A stretch of DNA of 64,000 bases from Malania oleifera (Eukaryota; Streptophyta; Magnoliopsida; Santalales; Ximeniaceae). This document shows, piece after piece, positions 35,939 through 47,977 of this stretch; the first letter of the stretch is position 1, and each line of letters starts with the position of its first letter. The notes beneath the pieces are model-generated. The model was given only the letters and a program-made list of their open reading frames with translations. It made no database searches and had not been told where the DNA came from. The position numbers and the translations under genes are program-made. The stretch spans positions 79,468,931 to 79,532,930 of the forward strand of contig NC_080419.1 in assembly GCF_029873635.1 (NCBI RefSeq), given 5' to 3'.

Positions 35939-36521
35939 GTGTTTCGTATTTTGCACAAATTTAGGGGGAGCTATCATATGGAAATTATAAGTCTTAGTAA
36001 TTAATATTATTATTGATTTGCCTTCTTGCTTTAGAATTTATGGATGTTGATTATAGCTTGAGTGCACATGTCATATATATATGCATAACATGAGTATATT
36101 GGATGTCATGGATATTGATTATAACTTGTAATGACCATCTCTTTTGTCCATTTCCTAATGAAATTAAATTTCATCTTGAATGGTTGGACTATACTGAACT
36201 GTTTGAGTAGTTGTGGATAAATTGCTAGGATATACAACCTCAAACAAGTTACTGTTTATACAGGTTTTATTTTGGAAAGTCCGATTTACAAATGGCACTC
36301 TGCCGAAATTTTTAAAAATCTTTCCAACTTTTCTTGTATATTCGCAACATTTACCCATTGCCTAGCTCACTTTAATTGGCCCTTTTAGCTGTTGCCAAAA
36401 GGGGAAAATGGAAAAAGGCGGGCAAAAATAATGGGTAAAATAATTTGGTTAGGATGCATATTGAAAGGGGGAGCCTTCTTAGGTTTGATCCATATTTTTG
36501 TTAGTTGTATTTGTCATCATT
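35939..36521 (+). other. E2 3' untranslated internal stretch
   Basis: About 580 bases between pol and the PPT. It has AATTTAGGGGGAGC near 35960 (a first purine-rich tract) and no ORF similar to an env. It ends in an AGGGGGAGCC-rich stretch near 36465. Confidence 0.6.
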
Positions 36522-36535
36522 AAAAATGGGGAGAA
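36522..36535 (+). other. E2 polypurine tract
   Basis: AAAAATGGGGAGAA, directly before the 3' LTR start TGTTGACATT at 36536. Confidence 0.85.
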
Positions 36536-37888
36536 TGTTGACATTATAGGTCGCATATGATTTTGATAATGACAAATATTGATATTTGATGTTTGTCGAG
36601 TGTTTGTGCAAGTCTAAATCAAACTTCCTTGATGACACTTGAAGAAACAAGAAAACCGTGCAACTTTGTAATTTACATTGTAATATATTAGTCATTTATG
36701 TAATAAGGTCTATAATAGTAATCTAGGATATCGTTTGAATGCTTATCACCTGCACATCATGCACACAAGATATAGTGTGAGCTCAACTTGACCATAGTAA
36801 GACCCTAGGCTCCCACACACACACACACATTGCATAAAATATGAGTGAGAAATAATTGTCCTTAAATGGAATATATATAAGAAAACTAAGAGGGGTCGGG
36901 CGACCGAACCTTGGAGTACAAAACTCCTCGGGCGCTCGAACCTTGAAGGTCAACATTTTAACTTGCCTTCGGGTGACTGAACCAAAATTGTGCTAATCTC
37001 CCCCAAGCGCCCGAATGCATCGAAAGGGACCACTCACTAACTCGGGCGACCGAATATTTCAGTTCAAATATGCCCCGGGCGACTGAACTCAAGAGTTCGG
37101 GCACCTGAACGCAAGACCGGGCACCCGAAGTTATGTAGCTTTGCTATTGACTTTGATTCGGGCCGCCGAACAATTATACGAGTGACCGAACCTTCTTTGA
37201 AATCTTTTATTGCTGTGTCTTCTTGGGCAACCGAACCTAGGTTTAACCACCTGAATCTCGCCCAGTTAAAATTAGTTTAACCGTGGTAAAACTGGGTGAA
37301 GACAGGCTAATTGAGTTTTAATTGTTTGGGACTTTTTTACAATGCCCATCATATCCCGAAGGGTTATTTTTTGTACCTGACTATAAATATACTTTCATTT
37401 GTAAAATCAGCCAGTGATTAGAAAAGTGATTAGCAAAAACTCTCTCTATCTTGAAAATCCTCTCTTTGTCCAAAAACTCTCAAATTTGCCTTCTTTATTA
37501 AAATTTGAGATTATGAGAGTTCTTTGTGTGTTATTGTGATTGTTATACTGTGCTAAAATCTCCCATTTGTATGGTTGTTTTATATATTTATCTCAAGGAG
37601 TTTTAGCTTAGGTTTAACCCACGAATTTTTTCATTATAAATCTAGCGTGGGATTAAACCAAGGAAGCTTTGGATATTTGCATTTCATTGCAAGTGTCTGA
37701 TAACTTGATTTTCGGTGTGCAAAGATTACTCAAACAAACAAATATTTCTTCAAACTAGTATTATGCATCTTTCATTGAGGAAAATCTATTTTAAGCTAGT
37801 TTGATTATCTGTTTAGTTTACTTGGAATTATGTGCTATTGAGATATCCTATTTAGAATTCCAAATTGTTGCTTGTGTTGAAATACTCT

Positions 37889-38095
37889 TGTAGTGATCAT
37901 AAAAATAAAAAAAAAAAAAATAAAATAAAAATAAAACATGAAAAATTAAAAAATTTAAAAAGTTAAAAAAATAATAAAAAAATTATTATTAAAAAATTAA
38001 AATTAAATTAAAATTAAAATTTAAAATTTTAAAAAATAAATAAATAATATTAATTAAATAATATAATATAATAATATAATAATATAATATTATAA

Positions 38096-38151
<56 letters not shown>

Positions 38152-38780
38152 CATCCTAAGGATCTTAGGATCCTTCAGGCGGAAGGAAAGTACAGAGGCA
38201 TTTTGTTTTTATTTTTTGTTTCCTTCGTTCTCCGTCTCCTTTCTCCCAATCTCCTTCATCTTGTCTTCATTTCTCGGCCGATCAAAAATCCAAAAATACC
38301 GTTTGGCTCTGCTCGCCACCATTGACATTTCTACTAGAGCGGATTTGTCGTGGGAGCGGCGTAGGCATATCTCCTGTGGTAAGGCCAAATCTTAAACTTA
38401 CCTCAATTTCTCTTAAACTATAGGCCCTATTAACGAACGGAAATTGTCAGGAGACTCGTGGGTAGATTCTCTACAATCTAGTCGGAGCGAGTTTTCGAAT
38501 TAGAGCTCTGGAGTACCAATCCTAAATCGGGGGTAAGTTTGATAATTTAGGATTTTATTAGGCTATTTAGGATATTCAAAACCTAGGGGGATTTTAGGGA
38601 AAGTTGCTCTAGGAATTATGACGGATAATATGGTGAAATTTGAATTTCAGGATTTTAGGGGTTTTTGAACACCTGGGGCATAGGCTGGAGTGTTATCGGA
38701 TTTTTTTTTTCAAGAATTAGGTAAGGGGATTAAGTTAAGTCAGTAATTTATGAAATTTGAATCCATTTAACTATTATGTT

Positions 38781-38815
<35 letters not shown>

Positions 38816-40211
38816 TTATTCATTTGGGAATTTAAAGGTTATTTTGAAAACCAACCGTTCGAAATGGGTTTTACAAACGTAGGATATATGGTATAATATT
38901 TTTGAATAAAATGAACGATGGAAAGCTTGTTTATTTATATAGATATGTTAAAATGTGGAAAATTGTGTGCCAGATGATTTAATTTGTATGGATTATTGTA
39001 TATCTGGATTTGGGATTGTGAAAAAGACTGGAAATGCTTGTGAAAATACTGGAACTATTTATGAAATTCAGGGGTTTGAACTAATAGCCAGTGGCCGGGT
39101 ATTATTTGATTGGCCAAGGGCCAGGATTATTATTTGACGGCCGAGGGCCAAGTTTTAATTGATGACTATATACCGGATTGCATTTTTGGCCAAGGGCCGG
39201 GTTTTTGGAATAACAGGAAATATATGTGAATTAATGTTTTAAATGGTGATTTCTATTATCTAAATTGCATGATATGCTTTATGAACCCTGGGGACCAGTG
39301 TATTTTGAGTACGGTACCGTTGCTAGAGATTTGTTATGTGGCCGTGTGCACCCACACCTGTGCTGAGAGGTGTAGGGTGGCCTTATTCGATTTGCCTACG
39401 TGAGGAGAATGCACCCTTGGGTGAGGGCAATCGGACCAGCAGTTGGAGCTGCATGTACCCGCGGAGTATGTTAGCGGAGAGTATGGATGACTACTGTCTA
39501 GGTGGACCCCCCATGACATTAGTCCAGCCTTCGAGCTGCACAACCCATGCCATGGGGATGTAAATGGCGTGTTTGTCACAAGAAGTGTCTTATATGCGTA
39601 TCTGTTAATTTATGTGAATACAATTAATTAATAAGATAACTTCGAGAGCTTATTGAGAAAGGTGAGTGCCCTGGTAGCAGTAATGGTACTAGAGCATAGG
39701 GAAGCTACTTGTATAGGCGGGTAATCTTCCCTATTCTCGGCTAATTGTGTGTGTGAGTGTAAATTAAGAATGTTTTCATAAATATGTTTATCATTTTAGG
39801 GAAATGGTTATTTTGTGTACACTAAATGCATGCTGACCACACACTAACATTAACATTAACTTAGTCTTTCCCTTACTGAACTATGCCTCACCCCTACTTT
39901 ACAAATTGTCTTTTCAAGGAATCCTAGAGATCGAGTTTAGCAGGATAAAGGAGCCGGGCTAGTGGTGTAAATTTTATGTAGGTCGTGTGTAGATAGAGAT
40001 TTTATTTTTGTTTAGTTTTATGGGATGTAATTATGTGAAAATGGATATATTCATGAATAAAGATAGTTAAAACTTTGGTAATGTAATTTGTGGATTTTAT
40101 ATTTTATTTCCGTTGCGAATGTATGTTTTATATTTGATGAATAAGATATCAGGTACATTGACGTCACTAAAGTAGCACTCCAGGCCCACGTGGCGGGTCG
40201 GGGTCGTTACA
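37889..40211 (+). mobile_element. F: gypsy-like solo LTR in E2 3' LTR
   Basis: It starts TGTAGTGATC and ends GGTCGTTACA, with perfect target duplication ACTCT at 37884-37888 and 40212-40216. The termini match the TGTAGTGACC...GGTCATTACA type of elements a and b, but the inside is different: an A-rich lead (37900-38098), a TA microsatellite (38099-38146), and repeated GGCCGAGGGCC/GGCCAAGGGCC words at 39105-39205. It is the only LTR here without a clear palindromic CG array before its TATA region. There is no internal sequence: solo LTR of a distinct family. Confidence 0.85.
38099..38146. repeat. (TA)n microsatellite
   Basis: About 24 TA units in the A/T-rich first part of F; shorter TA runs recur near 38780-38815. 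Confidence 0.95.
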
Positions 40212-40777
40212 ACTCTTGAGCATCATACTGATTATTTTGTGTTGAGCATTGATTGAGCAAAACATACATCACTAGCTTACACTATATTCATGCTTTTGAT
40301 GTGTTTGTGATTGAGCGCACTACTTTGGTACAAATTTGCTTTACGTGAAAGCACTATTTCATTGTACCATTTGCTTGTAATATTTGAGTGTTTCCAGGCA
40401 TGGCCTGAGGGGGCGGTAATCCAGCCCTATAAGGATAGTTGTAAAGGTTGAAGTCAGCCTTGTGCTAATTGACCTGGTTTGTATAGGTGCCGCTCCACCC
40501 GGTTAAATGAGCAACTATGTGCTTATTAGCCAAGGTGGAGACGTAGGCAGTTGGCCGAAACTCGATAACATTTATATGTGTCACTCATACTTTATTGTTT
40601 TCCTGGTGCATGTGTTGTTAATTAAATCACTTCATTTAATTTTTGATATTTTATATTACTTTTACTAGATTGACCATAGGGTTGTGAACATACTGCTATT
40701 AGGAGGAATACCGAAGGGTTCAATTTTAAAAATACCAATTCACCCCCTATTGGCATCATGGTAAAGCTAACAGGATC

Positions 40778-40908
40778 TTTCTTGGTAGTAATGAATGTAT
40801 AAGACATCAGATCATCAAATTTATACCTGGGTGGTGGCCTGATAGTTCATTTGAGCCTATTGTGATATTGTTGGTCTCCCAACCTTGAACTCCTTGCATT
40901 ATGACCAA
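40778..40908 (-). pseudogene. pol: R pol relic on the far side of E2
   Basis: On the minus strand it reads ...FDDLMSYTFITTKKDP up to the E2 target site. This is the typical linker before a copia RT, and it joins in frame with 29173. Upstream of about 40860 I no longer recognise protein similarity. Confidence 0.55.
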
Positions 40909-42688
40909 TGTCATCTCTACCCTAAGTCTTTTACTCCACTTGTAATAATTTGATCCGTGAGATCTGGAATATATATAAATAAGGAAAGGGCAAAACAGTA
41001 AATTGAGCAGGCTTTGTCAATGAAGCTAGAGTTAGTCGACGAAGGCCCTTCTATTGTTCGGTGACGAAATGTAGAGGCTCATCGACGAGGAGAAACTAAG
41101 ATGTTTTGGAAAATTCAAAAATCTCAAGCTCATTGATGATGACACCACTATGTCGACGAACTCCCTTCATTGACTCGTCGACGAAGACGCTGCCTCCTCG
41201 ACGAGGTTGGCCGAGTAAAAGGTGCTATAAATATCCATTTGGGTTGCTTAAAAGCTAAGTTATCAAGTTTTCTCCCTTTCTCTCTAGGAACTTGAACTCC
41301 ACTCTCTCTCTTTAGATTTCTTTGTTATACGTTGTTAGAATCACGATCCGACGTTACAACAAGGATCAAGGAAGGATTCTTTCGAGATTTGTGGAACGGA
41401 TCTTCATTTCGAGCGTTTTTGGGTTTTGACCTAAAATCGAGGTAAGTCTCCATTTTCATTTCTGTTTTGGTTGTTCTATAGGGAATGAGATTGTAAGCAT
41501 GTTTTGTACTGCGATTTATAGGTTTTAGGAACTCAGTTCGTTGTTTAGGAGCCGTAGAGTTAAAGTTTGGATTTTTGGGGAAAGGTAAGGGGATTCTATT
41601 TATATCGGTTATTTTCAAAATCAGATTCAGTAGAATTGTAGTTCACGATCCTGTGTGTGTTTTGACTACTTATATGGGGAAATCTAATGGGTAAAATTAT
41701 AGGGTTTTCATGTTACAGTTTTGAGAAAATGGGGCATTGGGTTGCATCTCTGGTTTCGTTGGAAAACCGTTGATATATTGTGATATATATTGTGTTATGG
41801 AGATGGTCATGCTTTGACTTATTTTAAACTATATTTTGAAAATCATGATTGTTGAGATTACCAAATGAGTGTAGAATGAATTGTTATGAACATGCATGAG
41901 TTGTGATTTTCTGAAATGAGATATAGGAATAGGGTTCTAAATTGTTCCAAGTTGTGAAAGAGTGTCTAACTCTATATCCGAGAGCATGAAATATCGTCTT
42001 TTTCGGTTGATCATCGAAGGGCGTGGATCCACCAGATGTACCGATACAATGTCATGGGAGCATGGGGTTACGCCATGTGCTGGGACGCCGTGTAATGTGA
42101 ACCGGCTTCGAGCTGAAGGGTGTGATGACATCAGGTTACCTGATCATGTGTGCGTATGTGATGAGCATTATACTGGAATTGTTTTGTGAAAATACCGAAA
42201 CTGTATTGAACTGTATATGTTTTATGTCATGTTAACACTTAAATGCCACATATCGATATAACCTAGATCTGCTTTACTGAGAGGTGTCTTATCCCTATCG
42301 TATGTACATGTTTTCAGGTCCTTTGAGTAATTGGAACTAGCTTCCTAGTATTGGGAGCGTAGCGTTCGATGTACTACGTGAGGTACTTGTGTAAGTACTA
42401 GGACTATATCGGGTTGTCGTTTTGGGTTTTGGCTAGCACTCGGGTTTATGTTTTGTATTATGGAGCTCAGACTCCTTTTGTATAGACTCTGGTATGGTAC
42501 CATGTATGTATAGAAAGAATATTTTCCACTGTGTATATGTCATGTATATGAATGTGTATAGGGTGTATAGAAATCCCAAGGGGTTAGACCCTCATTCATT
42601 ATTGTATCATTGGTGTTTTGTATGATACAGGTACATGTTAGGTTACTAATTCATCCCTGGGTCCCATTGTTGGGTTTAGGGCGTGACA
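40909..42688 (+). repeat. c 5' LTR (5' end provisional)
   Basis: The 3' end GGGCGTGACA at 42688 is firm because the PBS follows at 42692. The 5' end is inferred. Motif array with GTCGACGAAG, CATCGACGAGG and CTCGACGAGG copies at 41033-41215, then TATAAATA at 41226-41233 and a CT-rich leader. The remaining 1.4 kb is untranslated; small ORFs in it have no recognisable product. Confidence 0.65.
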
Positions 42689-42691
42689 ACT

Positions 42692-42704
42692 TGGTATTAG
42701 AGCT
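42692..42704 (+). other. c primer-binding site
   Basis: TGGTATTAGAGCT, a tRNA-Met type PBS with one C-to-T change, three bases after the LTR end. The following 300 bases to the gag ATG are untranslated leader. Confidence 0.8.
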
Positions 42705-43013
42705 AACCAGTTTGTTAGGTCTTGTAGACTTGGTAAGGTGTAGCTTTGTGTACGTATCAGAGTATAGAATGTAGTAAATGGGTAGAGTAGGTCAAGGGTT
42801 ATTTTGTTGCTAGATAGGGACTTGTTGACGGTATTCTGTGTTTTTCCTGGAATGATGATTTTAGTAAAATCATGGAAAACCATTAATGATTTCGTGTCGA
42901 TTTGATAGGACAGACCTAGACCCGTGAGATGGTAGTTAACATGATTGGTTATAATGATTGAGTTAGTTGTACATGACATAGGAGTGCTAATAGATTTTTA
43001 TCGTATTTTCATA

Positions 43014-44393
43014 ATGGAGCCCAAGGATAACAACTTAGAAAGTTGCTCTGAGGAGACTACAAGCGATGAGTCTCCTTCTGTGCCTCAAGGGTTGACGAGG
43101 CAGTTTATGTAGGAGATCGGGCGGAGTGTTAGAAGATGTGAACGCTCTCCTACTGATACGGGGTGTACCATCGAAAGGTTCACACATATGCACCCTCCGA
43201 AGTTTGTAGGAGGACCCGACCCAATGATAGTGGAGGACTGGGTCGAGAAGACCAAGAGGATTATATAGGTCCTACACTGCATAGATAAGCAGAGAGTTCT
43301 CTACGCTACCTTTCAGTTGTCTAGGGAGGCAGGGCGATGGTGGACTGCGGTGAGTCTGCTGGAGAAGTAGAGAGTCGGTCTTATGGAGATGACATGGAGT
43401 TGTTTCAAGAAAGTGTTCTTTTAGAGATATTTCCCGACCTCCACAAGGCAGATAAGTTTTTTACTTTGACATAGGGAGATATGATGGTACAGGGGTATGC
43501 TGCTCGGTATATAGAGCTATCCCATTTTGTGCTGTGTTTGATCTCAAATGAGTACGAGAAGACTTGGAGGTTTGAGAAGGGCTTGAGGAAAGACATCCAT
43601 GGGTTAGTGGGTATGCTGTAGATTCGTGAGTTTTCAATTTTGGTGGATAAGGCCACTATGATCGAGACTAGCATATGAGAAGATGAGGTGGATCAGGAAC
43701 CGAAGAAGAGGCTAGTACCTTCTGGTTCTCAACCTGGATCTCACCAAGGATCATGGAAGAAGAAAAACAAGAGCTCAGGTTATCGTCAATATACCGAACG
43801 TCAAGGTTCTCAGGTGAATCAATCATGAGATCATTGTATCAGGTGTCACAGATGGCATTGCGGTGAATGCCAATCGTTTATGGGTAACTGCTACAAATGT
43901 GGCTAGTCAGGTCACATGGTTCGGGATTGTCATGCACCAAAGAGGGGTACGCCCGCTTCGAGTTAGAATGAGGGAAGTAATCAGGTATCCCAAGGAACTT
44001 ATCAGGTAAACACAACTCCAGCAAGGGTATACTCACTTACTCCAGGGGATGCTGAGCATGCTGGGAATGTAGTGACAGGTACTTTTTTTATTACTTTCAA
44101 ATAGAGCTATTGTCTTATTTGATTCGGGGACAACCCATTCCTTTTGTATCTATGAACTTTGTAAAACTGGGTGGGGTTGAGACCCAAGTCATAAATGAAG
44201 ATTTGTCTGTAGTTACACCATCTGGGAGTGTATCATTCTGTAGGAGTATGTTAGAAAACTGCTCAGTTGTCATTCAGGGAAGGTTGCTACTAGTGAATCT
44301 TGTGGTATACGACATGTCTAGGTTTGATGTCATACTAGGGATGAATTGGTTATCCTCCACTTATGCTTTGATCGACTGTCGTGGAAAGGTGAT
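43014..44393 (+). pseudogene. gag: c gag and first part of protease
   Basis: Starts at ATG 43014 (MEPKDNN...). The capsid region has IERFTHMHPPKFVGG and [10 protein letters not shown] blocks as in a and b. The zinc knuckle, about 43890-43930, reads CYKCG, stop, SGHMVRDC. The protease follows after a frameshift near 44105 and continues (VILGMNWLSS) to the insertion of a. There are multiple stops (after RQFM, after KRII, in the knuckle), mostly at former Gln/Trp codons. Confidence 0.8.
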
Positions 44394-45683
44394 TGTAGTG
44401 ACCCGAAGAATAATAATATTTAAATAATAACGAGGGAGAGAAATGGAAACAGTAATAGAAAGAGGCAGCTGACTTCGTCGATGACATTGCATTTTGGAGG
44501 TAAAATTTCTTAAAAATTTTTTTGGCCTCGTCAACAAACATAGGGATTTCGTCAACGAGGGTACTTCAGGATCTCGTCGACAAGGTCCCGTCTCATCGAC
44601 GAGAAGATACCGAGGAGAGGATTTTTTTAGAAGTATGAAATTCGTCGACGAAGGTGCAGATTCATCAATGAACTTTCTACAGGACTCGTCGACAAGGTGA
44701 CGTGGCTCATTGACGAATCCCGCAGTATAAATAGTGCAAAACTTTGGATTAATTCAGAAATGCAGTGGCGCTCTCTCTCCTTTGGCCCCTCTTCTATCTC
44801 TCTTCAATTTCAATCTCGTCACTCACCGGATCAACGATCTGAGGCCACTACGACGCTCTTGACGGAGTTCGCTTAAAGTCTACCGGAGCAGATCATTGGT
44901 GGAACGAAGTCGGAATTCATCCCAAATCTAGGGTAAGGTCTTTTATTTGGAATTTGGGATTCCAATAGTTGTAAGAAATGTAATAGACGTAGAAATAGTA
45001 ATGTTTTGTTTTGAGATTTATAGTTTTCAGGGTGTTGAGTGGAAAACCCTGCGGGTGTAGGACCCACTACAGTAGGGGGATTTTAGTAGAAATCAGGTAA
45101 GAGAAATATGCTATGCTAGGTTATTTGAGTATGATTCAGTATAAAATTATATATATTCTACTAGAACATTATTCACAGCAGAGATTTATATAGTTTATCA
45201 AGTATGATTAATATGTTTTAAAATTACTGTGTGGTTTGAGAATATAGATATAGTATAGAAACATGCTTTACAATATTTTTCAGAGATGTGTTTTACATAA
45301 TATACAGACAGTAAATGTATTTTATAGAAATTACATAAATACCATGATTATACAGTTTTACAGTACCATGACATACAGATTTACAGTTAATTACAGGAAC
45401 ACCGTTGATATAGATACAGTTTTTTACAGCGTCATGGTTTACACAGTTATTACAGAATCATGGTAAAACATATAGTTGTATATATAGGGATGTATTATAC
45501 AGTATTAGACCCTGTTGGACCATACAATTTACAAAGCACGATACCGTAGCTACATACAACATATAAAGTGCAACCACCTATTCAGATGATATGTGGTATA
45601 AAGGTTGATCGCATAGAGCCCACGAGTGGACAGGCTCCCCATCAGATATGGGTACAGGAGGGCTGATCAGACTTATGGAGTAT

Positions 45684-47673
45684 TGTAGTGACCCGAAGAA
45701 TAATAGTATTTAAATAATAATGAGGGAGAGAAATGGAAACAGAAACAGAAGGAGGCAGTAGGCTTCGTCGACGACATTGCATTTTGGAGATAATAATTTT
45801 AAGGAATTTCCAAGCTTCGTTGATGAATATAGGGTTTGTCAATGAAGGTTCTTCAGGACCTCGTCGATGAGAAAAACACCGAGAGAAGGATTTAGGCTAC
45901 TCTGAATTTCATTGATGAAGGGTAAGGTTTGTTGATGAATTTACTTAAGGACTCATTGATGAGGTGACGTGTCTCGTCGATGAATTTGGCCTTATAAATA
46001 GTGCAAACTCGGATTTTTATTCAATTTCAGTGCTTCTCTCTCTTTATCCTCTCTCTCTCCTATGGTCTCTCTCCTTTCTCTCTTTGATTATGGCCCTGCT
46101 AGTCACCGGATCGACAATTTGAAGCCACCACAATGTTCCTGACGAAGTTCTCTTCAAGTTTGCTGGGACGGATTGTCGGTGGGATCAAGTTGGATTTCAT
46201 CCCAAATTCAGAGTAAGACCTTTTAGTCAATTTTTGGTCTTTTGACAGTTATAGGAAATGATGTAGGCAAAGAAATATTGATATTCTATTATGAAAAATG
46301 TTGTTTTAAGGATGTTGTGTAGGAGGCCTTGTGGGTGTTAGGCCAGTATACCATAGGGGCTTTTCAGTAATCAAGTAAGGGAAATACGCTATGCTATGTA
46401 ATTTTAAAATGATTTTCAGTATCAAATGTATATTTTTACAAGGTCATTATTCTCAGTAGGACTTTATACAGCTTATTAATTATAATATTATGCATTAAAT
46501 TACTGTGTGGCTTGAGAATATAAAGTACAAAAACATGTTTTATAGTATTTTCAGGGTATGTTTTACAAAATATACAACCAGTGGATATGTTTATTAGTGA
46601 TTAAAGAATACCATGATTATATGGATTTCAGTACTATGATTATACAATTTTCAGTACTATGACTTACAGTTTACAGTTCAGTTCAGAAATATAGTTGACA
46701 CAGTTACAGTTTATTTCAGTGTCATGGTTGATACAGTTATTTCAGAATCATGGTAAATTAGATAGTTATATATATAGAGATGTATTATATAGTATCAAAC
46801 CCTGTTGGACCATTTCAATTACAGAGCACGGTACCGTAGCTACAGATATTTCAGTTATGAGTGCAATTGCGTATTTAGATAATATGTGGTAGTAGGTCGA
46901 TCGTGCCCAGATGTGAACAGGCTCCCCATAAGATATGGGTTGAGGAGTGGCCGATCTAACTGAGGGAGTATAGTGATTTACCCTGGTCGGCCAGCCAGTG
47001 TAGATCCCACCTACGAGCCGCACAACCCAGTCATGAGGGATTAAATCATGACACACAGTTATCCACAGGGAAAGTTTTCAGTTACTATTACGTATATACA
47101 AATTTACCGAAATAGAGAATATACTTATGTACATTAGAAGTATTTTGAATAGTAACCTACAATACTGTTATGTTAAGCAACATGGAAAGGATGGTTGATT
47201 TTATTACTTGTACTGTATTTACATATCCAGTTATACATGATTATATAGAAACAGATTTTCATAATATTGTAACTCATTTGGCACACACTAGTAATAGCAT
47301 ATTTCGTCTTACTGAGCATTGGCTCATCCCAATTACTTTAACATTTTTCAGGTGATCCAGGTAGGCGAGCAGACCAAGCTCGCAGATAGAGGGTCCATAG
47401 TACTGCCCTGTCAGTTGAGAGTGAGTATATTTTTGGGAGTAATTTTGTATAGCCCTATCTAGTTGAGGATATTTCTGGGAAATAGTTATATATGTATATT
47501 TTGGGAAACCTGTTAGCACTCTAGTATTGTATATAATTATATATGGATATATTTATTTGATTTCCGCTTCTTGCTGTTTAGGTCAATGATTGGGTTTACC
47601 CTAGTATGGTTGGAGCATGTTAAATGTCATAGTATATATATATATAAAAACCCAGAAATAGTAGGTCGTTACA
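45684..47673 (+). repeat. b 5' LTR
   Basis: Starts TGTAGTGACCCGAAG and ends GGTCGTTACA. Array at 45762-45989, TATAAATA at 45993-46000, CT-rich leader at 46035-46085. Compared with the 3' LTR it lacks one array unit near 45870. Confidence 0.93.
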
Positions 47674-47676
47674 GTT

Positions 47677-47689
47677 TGGTATTAGAGCC
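47677..47689 (+). other. b primer-binding site
   Basis: TGGTATTAGAGCC, a tRNA-Met type PBS with one C-to-T change. The leader to 47977 is non-coding. Confidence 0.88.
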
Positions 47690-47977
47690 TAGGTTGCTAG
47701 GTTCTGTAAACTTTAGAGTGTAGCAGAAGCAATACCAGAGTATAGGAAAAGGATTTGGAGTTTGTTCAGTGTCTGGGTATAGGATTACCATGGTGGTTTA
47801 TGTGTTTTTCCTGGGGTGACGATTTCAGGAAAACCATAGTAAACTATTGTTGGGTCGTGTGTCTAGGTGACAAAACTAGATATTGAGTTAAGGTTAGGGA
47901 AGGTAATTAATTTTGAATTGGTACATGATAGGCACGTATAGGAGATAAAGTGTTTAAGTGTGTTTCTTGTTTTCAGG

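Larger units (their letters stand above)
29174..40772 (+). mobile_element. E2: full-length SIRE-like Ty1/copia element
   Basis: TSD GGATC at 29169-29173 and 40773-40777. Components in order: 5' LTR, PBS, gag, protease, integrase, RT, RNase H (the copia order), short 3' untranslated part, PPT, 3' LTR. The 3' LTR is inflated by solo LTR F (37889-40211). Long LTRs (1.93 kb), a Gag with an acidic/coiled-coil tail, and the pol sequence indicate the SIRE/Maximus lineage. No env-like ORF is present in the 600 bases after pol. All reading frames are interrupted, so it is dead. It landed in the RT linker of R. Confidence 0.92.
36536..40772 (+). repeat. E2 3' LTR, split by F
   Basis: Clearly alignable with 29174-31101 on both sides of the insertion: 36536-37888 and 40217-40772. 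It starts TGTTGACATT and ends GCTAACA. Array at 36890-37270, TATAAATA at 37382-37389, U5 word at 40530-40549. The terminal hairpin reads CCAAT...ATTGG here, whereas the 5' copy reads CCAA...TTGG. Confidence 0.92.
27669..40908 (-). mobile_element. R: decayed Ty1/copia element, split by E2
   Basis: On the minus strand: a 3' LTR (27669-28225), RNase H and a piece of reverse transcriptase (28226-29173), then E2, then the integrase/RT linker (40778 to about 40870). The DPTTF...EAMHSQEK sequence, interrupted exactly where E2 inserted, proves the two sides belong together. The 5' LTR is absent; the element is cut off near 40908, where gypsy element c appears to start. Ancestry looks like a short-LTR copia lineage (Tork/Retrofit-like), unlike SIRE. 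Confidence 0.65.

Noticed and set aside
39334..39579. ORFs of 75-81 codons on both strands of F
   Set aside because: Overlapping, no recognisable product, within a solo LTR.
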